From CAZRAL01 sp964598005 (GTDB taxonomy: Bacteria > Pseudomonadota > Gammaproteobacteria > Burkholderiales > Usitatibacteraceae): a stretch of 64,000 nucleotides of DNA. Numbering within the stretch: position 1 is the stretch's first letter; the number at the start of each line of letters is the position of its first letter. The position numbers and the translations under genes are program-made. Positions 25,552-33,980 of this stretch are shown here, in pieces. A model generated the notes under the pieces. It worked only from the letters and a program-made list of their open reading frames with translations. It ran no database searches and was not told the origin of the DNA. The stretch lies in the NCBI GenBank assembly GCA_964598005.1, contig CAZRAL010000001.1, positions 62,001 to 126,000 of the forward strand. Reading direction: 5' to 3'.

Positions 25552-26476
25552 GGCCACCTTGCTGTATGCGGAGTACTTGCTGGCGCTGGAGCGTGTTCGC
25601 TCTCTTTCGACAAAACTGCTCGCGGACGAACTGCGTGGACATGCGGCAGATTTTCTCGCGCGCAGATGGGTCATTCGAGATGGCCACCTCACATCTCTCC
25701 TGGTTCCGGTTCTGGACAGCGAGGAAGAAGTGGAGGTCGATATTGACTATGAGCGTGACACCTTCTCGTATCGTTGCCCGGGAGCCATGGCGCGAGTCAT
25801 CACTAGACCGCTTACGGAAATCGCACTCTATGCGGTGAACCTCGATGCGTGGATGGACGAAATCTGCGATTTGTTCGAGATCGAGCCCTCACGGCGGGCG
25901 CGTCGGCGAGAAGTGATTGCTGAACACTTGTGGCATCTGGGGGACGTCCGGATCGGAAACACGCATCGCTTCGCCCCGATTTATCTCGCCCGCCGACTGG
26001 AGTCCTCAGGGCCCGAATGGCGCAAAGCGCTGCTCGATGCAAAACGACCAAGCCCGGGCATTGTATTGACCGCACGCGAAATTGAAATCGAATTACCCAA
26101 CCGCCACCAAGCCTGCGCCATTGACCTCATTCTGGTCAATTCCGGCAATGAAATTACCTGTGACACCGATCTCCTCAATCGGCTGCTGAAAGGTACGGCT
26201 GCAAATGCAAATGACCCAGATGAGTATTTCGATACCGACTCGGGGGAACTGAAACTGGCCTGCGCAACTCATCCCAAAATCTTCAAGGGTAAGCAAAAAG
26301 AGGTCATTTCGATGTTCTGGAAAGTGCGCGATCAACACGGCATCAAATGGTCGGATGTCACGACGCGAACCAGCTGTGGCAAGGATCCAGACAGTGTTTT
26401 CGGCAGCGAATGGACAGCCTGGCTTGAACGCATAAGCGGCCAGCGCGGCTATTACCGATTGCGAACACGACAATAA
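25529..26476 (+). CDS. Prophage protein with possible C-terminal winged helix (unit B)
   Basis: About 315 residues if the TTG at 25529 is used; the true start is uncertain and may lie further in. The N-terminal region is acidic and helical (TLLYAEYLLALERVRSLSTK). The C-terminal 60 residues, KGKQKEVISMFWKVRDQHGI to GYYRLRTRQ, have the look of a winged helix-turn-helix, a guess from pattern. It overlaps unit A and is always expected to be co-translated with it. Otherwise unrecognised. Confidence 0.65.
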   Translation: MIAHVNTEATLLYAEYLLALERVRSLSTKLLADELRGHAADFLARRWVIRDGHLTSLLVPVLDSEEEVEVDIDYERDTFSYRCPGAMARVITRPLTEIALYAVNLDAWMDEICDLFEIEPSRRARRREVIAEHLWHLGDVRIGNTHRFAPIYLARRLESSGPEWRKALLDAKRPSPGIVLTAREIEIELPNRHQACAIDLILVNSGNEITCDTDLLNRLLKGTAANANDPDEYFDTDSGELKLACATHPKIFKGKQKEVISMFWKVRDQHGIKWSDVTTRTSCGKDPDSVFGSEWTAWLERISGQRGYYRLRTRQ

Positions 26477-26480
26477 CTTT

Positions 26481-26521
26481 TCCGGAGATTTTTCCGGAAA
26501 GTGATCCGGACATCATCCGGA
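26481..26521. repeat. Four TCCGGA iterons spaced one helical turn apart
   Basis: TCCGGA occurs at 26481, 26493, 26505 and 26516, periods of 12, 12 and 11 bp, so all copies sit on nearly the same face of DNA. Each word is itself a palindrome. The array lies between unit B and the first gene of the replication operon. Confidence 0.75.
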
Positions 26522-26572
26522 TTCGAATGCGGAAACTTCGATGTGCCCATTTCATAAAGGAGGCACATCAGC

Positions 26573-26836
26573 ATGAAAACCCACGTTTTACCCATTCAAC
26601 CCGGCCGGACGGTTTCCCGGCCCCAACCGGGCGCTGTCCCGCGCATCGCCCTTGACGAAACCGAGCTTGCCGCCCGCTGGGGACTTTCGGTCAAAACCCT
26701 GCGCCGCTGGCGGCAGGAACAGTTAGGCCCGATCTACTGCAAGTTAGGCCGCAGGGTCACTTACCTGTTGCACGAAATCGAAGCCTTCGAGCGGCGCGTC
26801 TCGCGCCATTCCAGTTTTACCCGTGCTTATCAATGA
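26573..26836 (+). CDS. Helix-turn-helix protein, excisionase-like
   Basis: An 87-residue DNA-binding protein: ETELAARWGLSVKTLRRWRQ then GPIYCKLGRRVTYLLHEIEA, the HTH_17/AlpA-type arrangement found in excisionases and small phage regulators. AGGAGG precedes the ATG. It heads the rightward replication operon, directly after the TCCGGA array, which it may bind. Confidence 0.82.
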   Translation: MKTHVLPIQPGRTVSRPQPGAVPRIALDETELAARWGLSVKTLRRWRQEQLGPIYCKLGRRVTYLLHEIEAFERRVSRHSSFTRAYQ

Positions 26837-26846
26837 GGGGGGAGAG

Positions 26847-27329
26847 ATGAACGATTTGACTCTTTTTCCTCATGACTTGGCCGAGATGTCCGTTGGCCAA
26901 CTGGCTGCACTGCCGCCAGAGACCAAATGCGAAGTCGACAAGAATCTCGATGCCGCCATCGACTGGCTTAAAAAAGCCCGCGCCAAATTCGATGCGGCGC
27001 TCGATCAATGCTACGGCGACAAAGCCCGCGCAGCGCTCCAGGAATCCGGGCGCGATTTTGGTACGGCCCATTTGAGCGACGGCCCGTTACGCATCAAATT
27101 CGAGCTACCCAAGAAGGTCAGCTGGAATCAAAAACAACTGGGCGACATCGCCGAACGAATTGTCGCGTCTGGTGACAAGGTTGCCGACTATATCGACATA
27201 AAACTCTCGGTGCCCGAGAGCCGGTATACGAACTGGCCGGAAGCGTTGCAGCAACAGTTCGTTGCCGCTCGTACGGTGGATTGCGGCAAGCCCTCGTTCA
27301 CCTTGTCCATCGAGGGGAGCGGCTTATGA
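26847..27329 (+). CDS. Phage early protein of unknown function
   Basis: A 160-residue protein (MNDLTLFPHDLAEMSVGQLA at the start). The strong GGGGGGAG lies before the ATG at 26847; an in-frame upstream start at 26823 is less likely. It overlaps, as ATGA, the Sak4-like ATPase gene. Similar-sized proteins precede recombination ATPases in other prophages. No motif is recognised. Confidence 0.7.
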   Translation: MNDLTLFPHDLAEMSVGQLAALPPETKCEVDKNLDAAIDWLKKARAKFDAALDQCYGDKARAALQESGRDFGTAHLSDGPLRIKFELPKKVSWNQKQLGDIAERIVASGDKVADYIDIKLSVPESRYTNWPEALQQQFVAARTVDCGKPSFTLSIEGSGL

Positions 27330-28183
27330 AAAAACTTCCCATCGTATCCGCTGCCGAGCGCTTGGCTGAACGGAAGGGCGTAAAGCTCCTGATGCTGGGT
27401 AAGTCCGGCATCGGCAAAACGACGCGCCTAAAAGACCTGGATCCGGCGACCACTTTGTTCATCGACATTGAGGCGGGAGACTTGGCGGTGGCCGACTGGC
27501 CGGGCGATACCATCCGCCCTGCTTCCTGGCCCGAATGCCGCGACCTCTTTGTTTTTCTGGCGGGCCCCAACAAGTCGCTTTCAAGTGAGAGTGCTTTTTC
27601 GGAGGCGCATTTTAATCATGTGGTCGAGAAGTTTGGCGACCCCGCTCACATTGATCGTTACCAGACCTTCTTCCTAGATTCGATCACGCAGCTTTCACGT
27701 CAGTGTTTTGCGTGGTGCAAGGCGCAGCCCGGTGCAGTGAGCGAACGTTCGGGAAAGCCTGATCTACGCGCAGCGTATGGACTGCTCGGTCAGGAGATGA
27801 TCGGCGCCTTGACCCATTTGCAGCACGCCCGCGGCAAGAACGTGATTTTTGTGGCGATCCTGGACGAGCGGCTGGACGACTACAACCGCAAGGTGTTCGT
27901 GCCGCAAATCGAAGGCTCCAAAACCAGCCTAGAACTTCCCGGCATTGTCGATGAAGTCGTAACGCTGGCCGAGATCAAGGCCCAAAACGCGGATGGAAAC
28001 GACAGCGCCTATCGCGCCTTCGTCACCCACACCGTCAATCTCTATGGTTATCCCGCCAAAGACCGCAGTGGTCGCCTCGACCTTTTGGAGCCTCCGCATC
28101 TTGGGGCGTTGCTCGACAAATGCGCAAGTGTTGCGCAGCCACCCACCACTCCGAATCACCCCCCATCCAAGGAGATCAATTAA
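27326..28183 (+). CDS. RecA-like/AAA_24 ATPase, Sak4-type recombination protein
   Basis: A 285-residue ATPase. Walker A is GKSGIGKT (residues 25-32) and a Walker B-like segment is TFFLDSITQL. The size and fold fit the phage AAA_24/Sak4 group, RecA-core proteins that promote single-strand annealing together with a single-strand-binding protein. The next gene is a plausible partner of that sort. The ATG overlaps the preceding stop (ATGA) and its own stop overlaps the next ATG (TAATG). Confidence 0.78.
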   Translation: MKKLPIVSAAERLAERKGVKLLMLGKSGIGKTTRLKDLDPATTLFIDIEAGDLAVADWPGDTIRPASWPECRDLFVFLAGPNKSLSSESAFSEAHFNHVVEKFGDPAHIDRYQTFFLDSITQLSRQCFAWCKAQPGAVSERSGKPDLRAAYGLLGQEMIGALTHLQHARGKNVIFVAILDERLDDYNRKVFVPQIEGSKTSLELPGIVDEVVTLAEIKAQNADGNDSAYRAFVTHTVNLYGYPAKDRSGRLDLLEPPHLGALLDKCASVAQPPTTPNHPPSKEIN

Positions 28184-28818
28184 TGAATACGCCAACAACT
28201 GCATGGCAAGACTTTAACGACGCTGATCAGCAACAAGGGTTCGAGCTTATCCCGAAGGGCACTGTCGTCCCGGTGCGCATGACTATTAAACCGGGCGGCT
28301 TTGATGATCCAAATCAGGGCTGGACAGGCGGCTATGCCACCCAATCCCCCACCACCGGTTCTATTTATCTGGCAGCCGAATTTGTGGTGACTGCAGGTGA
28401 ATACGCCAAGCGCAAGATGTGGTCGAACATTGGTCTTTACTCTGCCAAAGGGCCGACCTGGGGACAGATGGGGCGCAGCTTCATTCGCGCAACACTCAAC
28501 AGCGCCCGTAACGTTCACCCGCAAGACAACAGCCCACAGGCTTCTGCTGCCCGCCGCATCCAGGGCATTCATGAACTGGAGGGACTGGAGTTTTTAGCGC
28601 GCGTCGATATCGAGCAGGATGCCAAGAGTCAAGACCGCAATGTGGTCAAAATTGTGATCGAACCCGACCATCCCGATTACGCCAGATTGATGGGGGTTCC
28701 TGCGAAAGCCAAACCGGATAGTGGTAATTCCGGTGCGCCACTGCAAACGACCCCGGTCTATGCGCCACCCGCCCCGCAAAAGGCACCCGTGACGGGTAAG
28801 CCCTCCTGGGCCAGGTAA
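28183..28818 (+). CDS. DUF669-like, probable single-strand DNA-binding protein
   Basis: A 211-residue protein. FELIPKGTVVPVRMTIKPGG then IYLAAEFVVTAGEYAKRKMW resembles DUF669-type phage single-strand binding proteins, and the Pro-rich C-terminal tail (after about 170) fits a partner-binding tail. It follows the Sak4-like ATPase with a one-base overlap, the expected arrangement for an annealase/SSB pair. Assignment is by pattern and context. Confidence 0.65.
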   Translation: MNTPTTAWQDFNDADQQQGFELIPKGTVVPVRMTIKPGGFDDPNQGWTGGYATQSPTTGSIYLAAEFVVTAGEYAKRKMWSNIGLYSAKGPTWGQMGRSFIRATLNSARNVHPQDNSPQASAARRIQGIHELEGLEFLARVDIEQDAKSQDRNVVKIVIEPDHPDYARLMGVPAKAKPDSGNSGAPLQTTPVYAPPAPQKAPVTGKPSWAR

Positions 28819-28827
28819 AGGGAGCAA

Positions 28828-29295
28828 ATGAAATGCTGGATTTGCAAACGACAGGCGCGGGGGTTTTGCCACACCGACCATCGCTATGGGGTGGGCGACT
28901 CCCGGCGCTATTCCCAAGACTGGGTGTTTTGTTCGCGCCGTTGCCAGAACGCGTTTCGTACCCTATTCGGCAACTGGCTCAAGGTGAAGGACGGTTACCT
29001 CGACATCAAGGAGGTCGCCATGATCGACCCTTCTGATATCGAGTTGGCCGCGATAAAGAAATGCCTCAAGGCATTCGGTGAAGTCGCAGAGGAGATTGGT
29101 TTTACCAAACCACTTGCCCATTACTCAGAAGCCGAAGCGTTGCAGGTGATTAAATCGATCGTGGCCTGCTATACCGAAGCCATGGTCGAACACCATGAAG
29201 CGAGCAAGTTTCCACCTGTGCGCGGCATAGCCCAACCGGTTGGCGATCCGCTGGCCAACCTGGAAGACGATCTGCCGTGGGAGGCAAAGCCATGA
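28828..29295 (+). CDS. DUF6511-like zinc-binding phage protein
   Basis: A 155-residue protein. The N-terminus has CWICKRQARGFCHTDH and FCSRRCQNAF, two Cys pairs that form a probable zinc site; this matches DUF6511 as I know it. The C-terminal two thirds are helical. It overlaps the Fe-S nuclease gene as ATGA. Function unknown. Confidence 0.72.
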   Translation: MKCWICKRQARGFCHTDHRYGVGDSRRYSQDWVFCSRRCQNAFRTLFGNWLKVKDGYLDIKEVAMIDPSDIELAAIKKCLKAFGEVAEEIGFTKPLAHYSEAEALQVIKSIVACYTEAMVEHHEASKFPPVRGIAQPVGDPLANLEDDLPWEAKP

Positions 29296-30029
29296 TGGAT
29301 TTCAATTCCTCATCCAGCCTCTCGGAGCGGGTTACCGCCTTGATCGATGCCGGGATGCAAAAGGCCCGCAGCCGCCAGCCCGAGCGCCAGTACCTTGGCG
29401 CGTCAAGGCTGGGGGCGTCCTGCGAGCGCGCACTGCAGTACGAATTTGCCAAAGCGCCGGTTGATTATGGGCGTGAGATATCGGGCCGGATGTTGCGCAT
29501 CTTTGAGCGCGGCCATGTCATGGAAAAGTGCATGGTGACGTGGCTTAGAGGCGCAGGTTTCGAGCTACTGACGCATAAACCCAATGGGGAGCAGTTCGGC
29601 TTCTCGGTGGCCGACGGACGCCTGCAGGGGCACATCGACGGCGTCATCATTGGTGGCCCCGAAGGTTTTAGTTATCCGGCCCTTTGGGAAAATAAATGCC
29701 TTGGGCAGAAATCCTGGCGCGAGCTGGAGAAGAACCGTCTTGCGGTCGCAAAACCCATCTACGCCGCACAGGTGGCGCTCTATCAAGCCTATCTCGAACT
29801 ACACGAGCATCCGGCGCTCTTTACGGCAATAAATGCCGACACCATGGAAATCCATGCGGAACTGGTGCCCTTTGATGCGGCCTTGGCGCAGCGCATGTCG
29901 GATCGTGCGGTAAAAATCATTAAAGCAACTGAGGTCGATGAACTGCTGTCGCGGGCCTTCAATGATTCCACTCACTTCGAATGTCGGATGTGCGCGTGGC
30001 AAGACAGATGCTGGAGATCGCCATCATGA
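29292..30029 (+). CDS. PD-(D/E)XK nuclease with Fe-S cluster (Cas4/RecB-like)
   Basis: A 245-residue exonuclease candidate. The nuclease core is HIDGVI (Asp116), ALWENKC (Glu133, Lys135) and the QAxxY-like Gln160 segment. The Cys set C44, C231, C234 and C240 (C...CxxCxxxxxC) is the AddB/Cas4 4Fe-4S clamp. It sits in a recombination operon, so it probably resects ends for the Sak4-like annealase. ATGA overlaps on both sides. There is no CRISPR locus here, so a Cas role is not implied. Confidence 0.85.
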   Translation: MMDFNSSSSLSERVTALIDAGMQKARSRQPERQYLGASRLGASCERALQYEFAKAPVDYGREISGRMLRIFERGHVMEKCMVTWLRGAGFELLTHKPNGEQFGFSVADGRLQGHIDGVIIGGPEGFSYPALWENKCLGQKSWRELEKNRLAVAKPIYAAQVALYQAYLELHEHPALFTAINADTMEIHAELVPFDAALAQRMSDRAVKIIKATEVDELLSRAFNDSTHFECRMCAWQDRCWRSPS

Positions 30030-30310
30030 CCGCCCCCATCAAAGTTGTGCAGGACATCGAACCCATGGTCGATGCGAAGCAGGCGGCAGCAGCCCTTTGT
30101 TTTCCTTACTACTGGTTTTCTGATCACGCCATGCGCACGAAGTACCGGATTCCCCATTACCTGATGGGTGGGTTGGTGCGCTATCGCTTGTCCGAACTAT
30201 CGGTATGGGCCGCAGAGAGGGCGAGCAGTCAGAGCCGACCTTTTGAGCGAACGTGCAGTGAGAGCCGACCTTTAAAGGATGAGGACAACACGACCGGAGA
30301 AGCCCCATGA
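30026..30310 (+). CDS. Small DNA-binding-like protein
   Basis: A 94-residue protein beginning MTAPIKVVQDIEPMVDAKQA. The stretch AALCFPYYWFSDHAMRTKYR then PHYLMGGLVRYRLSELSVWA looks like an excisionase/AlpA-type winged helix. It overlaps both neighbours by 4 bp. It may regulate the operon or load replication factors; no evidence decides. Confidence 0.7.
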   Translation: MTAPIKVVQDIEPMVDAKQAAAALCFPYYWFSDHAMRTKYRIPHYLMGGLVRYRLSELSVWAAERASSQSRPFERTCSESRPLKDEDNTTGEAP

Positions 30311-32583
30311 TCGATTTTAATGAGGCAACCTCGGCGCCATCTTTTAATCGTGATGCCAGGCGTGAGGAGATTCGCGCGCAACTTTTGGCCAATCTGGAAT
30401 CGGTGCTGTTTACGTTGTTTCCGGCAGGCAAGAAGCGCCGGGGAAAATTTCTGATTGGGGATTTATTGGGTAGCCCGGGTGACAGTCTCGAAGTGGTACT
30501 GGAAGGGGAGAAGGCGGGACTCTGGACGGATCGCGCAACCGGCGATGGGGGTGATGTTTTTGCCATCATCGCAGGCGCCCGCAGAATCGATGTCCGCCAT
30601 TTCCCGCTGGTGCTGGATGAGTCAGAAAATTTGCTGGGTCGTGCGCGTCTGGTACCGGTGCGCAAAACCAAAGCAACGCCCCCCATGGATGAGCTGGGGC
30701 CAGCCACGGCCAAGTGGGACTATTTCGATGCGTTAGGCAAACTGATTGCAGTCGTCTATCGCTATGACCCGCCGGGTGGCAAGAAAGAATTCCGGCCGTG
30801 GGATGCGAAGCGCCGCAAAATGGCCCCGCCCGAACCGCGTCCGCTTTACAACCAGCCGGGCATGACGAATGCCAACGAGGTGGTGCTGGTCGAAGGCGAG
30901 AAATGTGCAGAGGCTTTGATTGCTATCGGTGTGGTGGCAACCACCGCCATGCATGGCGCGAACGCACCCGTGGACAAGACTGACTGGTCACCGATGAAGG
31001 GCAAGGCTGTATTGATCTGGCCAGACCGCGACCAGCCGGGTTGGAATTACGCCACGAATGCAGCAGAGGCCATCCTGTCAGCGGGGGCTAAGACCTGCCA
31101 CATCCTCTATCCACCGAAAGAGGCTGCAGAAGGCTGGGATGCGGCGGATGCGATTGCCGAGGGATTTGATGTGGCGGGCTTCATCAAAGCGGGTGAACGG
31201 ATCCCGGTGGTGCGCTCGGTCGAGGAAACGCCGCCTGCTGATCTCTTGATCGGTGTGGACTGGGCAACCGAGGATGGACTGTCGTTGGCGTTCACGCGCT
31301 GTTATGGAGAGGACTGGCGCTACTGTGCGCTGTGGGGCAAGTGGTTAGTCTGGACGGGGGTGCGCTGGAATCCCGATCAGGTGCTCTACGTTTCGCATCT
31401 GGCGCGCGGGATATGCCGGATGGCTTCGCTTCAAGCCGATAGCCCGAGGCTGAAAGCCCGGCTTGCCAGTTCCGCCACCATTTCCGCTCTGGAAAAAATC
31501 GCGCGCTCCGACCCGAAGCACGCTGCCGCCGCAGACGAATGGGATGCCGATCCGTGGTTACTCAACACCCCCGGAGGGGTCGTCGATCTCACGACGGGGA
31601 GATATCGCGCGCACGACCGCGCTGACCGGATGACCAAGGTGACTACGGCCACACTGGGTGGCGAGTGTCCGATCTGGAAGCAGTTCCTCTGCGAGGTCAC
31701 AGATAATGATGCCGATCTGCAAGCCTACCTCAAACGGATGGCGGGCTATGCACTCACGGGGTCGACGCAGGAACACGCGCTCTTCTTTTTGTATGGCACC
31801 GGCGCCAACGGCAAATCGGTGTTCGTCAACACCCTGGCGACGATACTCGGCGACTATGCCGCCAACGCCCCCATGGACACATTCATGGAAACACGTACTG
31901 ACCGGCACCCGACCGATCTCGCGGGTCTCCGGGGTGCGCGCTTTGTGTCCTCCATCGAAACCGAAGAGGGGCGACGCTGGGCGGAATCCAAGGTCAAGAA
32001 TTTGACTGGTGGGGACAAGATCGCGGCGCGGTTCATGCGTCAGGATTTTTTTGAGTATGTGCCGCAATTCAAATTGGTGATCGCGGGCAACCATAAACCG
32101 GCCATCCGCAACATCGACGAAGCAATGAAACGACGGCTGCATCTCATCCCCTTTACGATCACCGTTCCTCCCGAACGCCGCGACAAGCACCTGCAGCAGA
32201 GGCTGCTCACCGAACGTGACGGCATTTTGGCGTGGGCCGTACAGGGGTGTCTCGATTGGCAGCGATTAGGACAACTCGATCCACCGCAGCCGGTGCGGGA
32301 TGCGACCCATGAATATTTTGAGGCTGAAGACGCGCTGGGGCGCTGGATCGACGAACGGTGTGTGCGCCATGTCGATGCGAAAGCCTTGACGATTGAACTG
32401 TTCAATGACTGGAAGCAATGGGCCGAGGCCAATGGCGAGTTCACCGGATCGCAACGGCGCTTTTCCGATCTCCTCATCACCCGAGGACTTGAGAAGTGGC
32501 GAAACGGCATGGGTGTGCGCGGATTTCAGAAGATCGGATTGAAGGCCCCTCCGGCTGTTTGCGCCTCTTACACCGACAGCTAA
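30307..32583 (+). CDS. Phage primase-helicase (P4/D5 type)
   Basis: A 758-residue replication protein. Residues about 190-260 form a TOPRIM primase region (EVVLVEGEKCAEALIAIGVV; LIWPDRDQPG). The C-terminal half is a D5_N region and a superfamily 3 helicase with Walker A GTGANGKS (about 497-504). A C-terminal phage-primase winged helix follows. It should prime and unwind the phage origin. A 27-bp inverted repeat lies right after its stop and may be that origin. Confidence 0.9.
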   Translation: MIDFNEATSAPSFNRDARREEIRAQLLANLESVLFTLFPAGKKRRGKFLIGDLLGSPGDSLEVVLEGEKAGLWTDRATGDGGDVFAIIAGARRIDVRHFPLVLDESENLLGRARLVPVRKTKATPPMDELGPATAKWDYFDALGKLIAVVYRYDPPGGKKEFRPWDAKRRKMAPPEPRPLYNQPGMTNANEVVLVEGEKCAEALIAIGVVATTAMHGANAPVDKTDWSPMKGKAVLIWPDRDQPGWNYATNAAEAILSAGAKTCHILYPPKEAAEGWDAADAIAEGFDVAGFIKAGERIPVVRSVEETPPADLLIGVDWATEDGLSLAFTRCYGEDWRYCALWGKWLVWTGVRWNPDQVLYVSHLARGICRMASLQADSPRLKARLASSATISALEKIARSDPKHAAAADEWDADPWLLNTPGGVVDLTTGRYRAHDRADRMTKVTTATLGGECPIWKQFLCEVTDNDADLQAYLKRMAGYALTGSTQEHALFFLYGTGANGKSVFVNTLATILGDYAANAPMDTFMETRTDRHPTDLAGLRGARFVSSIETEEGRRWAESKVKNLTGGDKIAARFMRQDFFEYVPQFKLVIAGNHKPAIRNIDEAMKRRLHLIPFTITVPPERRDKHLQQRLLTERDGILAWAVQGCLDWQRLGQLDPPQPVRDATHEYFEAEDALGRWIDERCVRHVDAKALTIELFNDWKQWAEANGEFTGSQRRFSDLLITRGLEKWRNGMGVRGFQKIGLKAPPAVCASYTDS

Positions 32584-32601
32584 CCCTATGAAAACAAACC
32601 G

Positions 32602-32700
32602 GTCTGACGCAGCTGACACAGATTGTCGAAACCTTTTGTTAGGTGCGCGCATACGCGCGTATAGAGAGACTTACGACAGTTTGCGTCAGCTGCGTCAGAC
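32602..32700. repeat. 27-bp inverted repeat between primase and RuvC-like genes
   Basis: The left arm (32602-32628) begins GTCTGACGCAGCTGAC and ends TTGTCG. The right arm (32674-32700) is its inverted copy; 24 of 27 positions match. The interior holds a second dyad, GCGCG (32645-32649) and CGCGC (32654-32658). There is no coding sequence between the primase stop and the ATG at 32723. Candidate origin or RNA fold. Confidence 0.8.
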
Positions 32701-32722
32701 AAGAGCGAAAAGGACAAAAAAA

Positions 32723-33193
32723 ATGAACACCACAACGCTTGCATTAGACCTTGGCACGACCACCGGCTGGGCATTGATGAGTAGCGACGGCGCTATCACC
32801 AGTGGTAGCGAAAACTTCCGCCCGCAACGTTTCGAAGGCGGCGGCATGCGCTACTTGAGATTCAAACGCTGGCTCACCGAACTGAAGGCCACTACCAACG
32901 GCATCGACGCCCTGTACTTCGAAGAAGTCCGCCGTCATGCTGGTGTGGACGCCGCACACACCTACGGTGGCTTTCTCGCAACACTCACCGCGTGGTGCGA
33001 GCACCACCAGATCCCGTACCAAGGCGTTCCAGTCGGCACGATCAAGAAACACGCAACCGGCAAGGGCAACGCCAGCAAGGACGAGATGGTGGCATCCGTA
33101 GAAGCTCGTGGCCACACCCCAATCGACGACAACGAGGCCGACGCCATCGCCTTGCTCTATCTAACCCTCAGCATGAAAGGAGATATGCAATGA
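32723..33193 (+). CDS. RuvC-like Holliday junction resolvase
   Basis: A 156-residue RNase H-fold nuclease. LALDLGTTTGWALMS has the first Asp (residue 9), FEEVRRHAG gives the acidic residue of the second strand, and DDNEADAIALLYL provides the C-terminal Asp. This is the layout of phage RuvC-type resolvases. AAGGA precedes the ATG. A longer in-frame start (32588) would run through the inverted repeat and is rejected. The stop overlaps the antirepressor start. Confidence 0.87.
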   Translation: MNTTTLALDLGTTTGWALMSSDGAITSGSENFRPQRFEGGGMRYLRFKRWLTELKATTNGIDALYFEEVRRHAGVDAAHTYGGFLATLTAWCEHHQIPYQGVPVGTIKKHATGKGNASKDEMVASVEARGHTPIDDNEADAIALLYLTLSMKGDMQ

Positions 33194-33762
33194 ACACCCC
33201 GCAACTGATTCCAGTTACCCCAGGTCACCTCAATGGCCAGCCAACACAGCTGGTGGATGCCCGTCTTTTACACGGCTTCCTCGATGTCCGGCGCGACTTT
33301 TCAAACTGGATAAAGAGCCGTATTACTGAATTCGATTTTGAGTTGGGTACGGACTTCATGGTTTTTGATTCGCCAAAATCGGCGAATCAAAATGGTCGTG
33401 GCGGTGATCGCCGGTCAATCGACTACTTCCTCACCATCGACATGGCCAAGGAGCTGGCCATGGTCGAACGCACCCCACGCGGTCGGCAGGCGAGACGTTA
33501 CTTTATCGAATGCGAACGACAACTGCGACGATTGCATGAGGCCGGGACATCCACAGTCAAGGCACGTGCCGTTTCTTTGCGCCGTGCCGAACGACAGGCC
33601 ATCAATCGCCAGGCTTGGGCAGAGGTGGCCGGAGAGGCCTACGCCCAATTTCACGCCCGGCGGGAGGCGCTGCTGCGGGAGTTTCAGGACGAGGGAAAGC
33701 CACAGCCAGAAGACGGCCCGGTTTACCTGCCGCAGGGCTTTCGGCCCGAATGGGCGCAGTGA
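33190..33762 (+). CDS. AntA/AntB-type phage antirepressor
   Basis: A 190-residue protein. The N-terminal LVDARLLHGFLDVRRDFSNW and IDYFLTIDMAKELAMVERTP match the AntA/AntB antirepressor fold. The C-terminal half is basic and helical. Antirepressors of this type inactivate a phage repressor, here possibly the XRE protein. Start at 33190 by ATGA overlap with the RuvC-like gene. Confidence 0.85.
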   Translation: MNTPQLIPVTPGHLNGQPTQLVDARLLHGFLDVRRDFSNWIKSRITEFDFELGTDFMVFDSPKSANQNGRGGDRRSIDYFLTIDMAKELAMVERTPRGRQARRYFIECERQLRRLHEAGTSTVKARAVSLRRAERQAINRQAWAEVAGEAYAQFHARREALLREFQDEGKPQPEDGPVYLPQGFRPEWAQ

Positions 33763-33770
33763 GGTCGCCT

Positions 33771-33980
33771 ATGAAAATACCCACACCCCGGTACCAAGGC
33801 ACCCTTGGCCGACTGCAATCTGAGCGCATGGATCCAGAAACGATCAAACGCACCGGCTGGCGCGAGGAGCACATCCTGGTGGTCAAGGCAACGGATGAGC
33901 GGCTGGATTTTATCGAACGCGAATTGGTTCGCCGCATTGGTGAGCGCTTGTACGGAGCGGGAGGACGCCGCCGTGACTAG
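33771..33980 (+). CDS. Small phage protein
   Basis: A 69-residue basic protein (MKIPTPRYQGTLGRLQSERM at the start) of unknown function. It lies 8 bp after the antirepressor and overlaps the next gene. GAGG lies before the ATG. Confidence 0.65.
   Translation: MKIPTPRYQGTLGRLQSERMDPETIKRTGWREEHILVVKATDERLDFIERELVRRIGERLYGAGGRRRD

Noticed and set aside
26481..26521. TCCGGA array as a CRISPR
   Set aside because: Words of six bases at 11-12-bp period have no spacer-sized intervals and there are no cas genes; the Cas4-like nuclease belongs to the phage recombination operon.
32588..32722. N-terminal extension of the RuvC-like gene
   Set aside because: The extra 45 codons would be the inverted repeat itself, and a better RBS lies before 32723.
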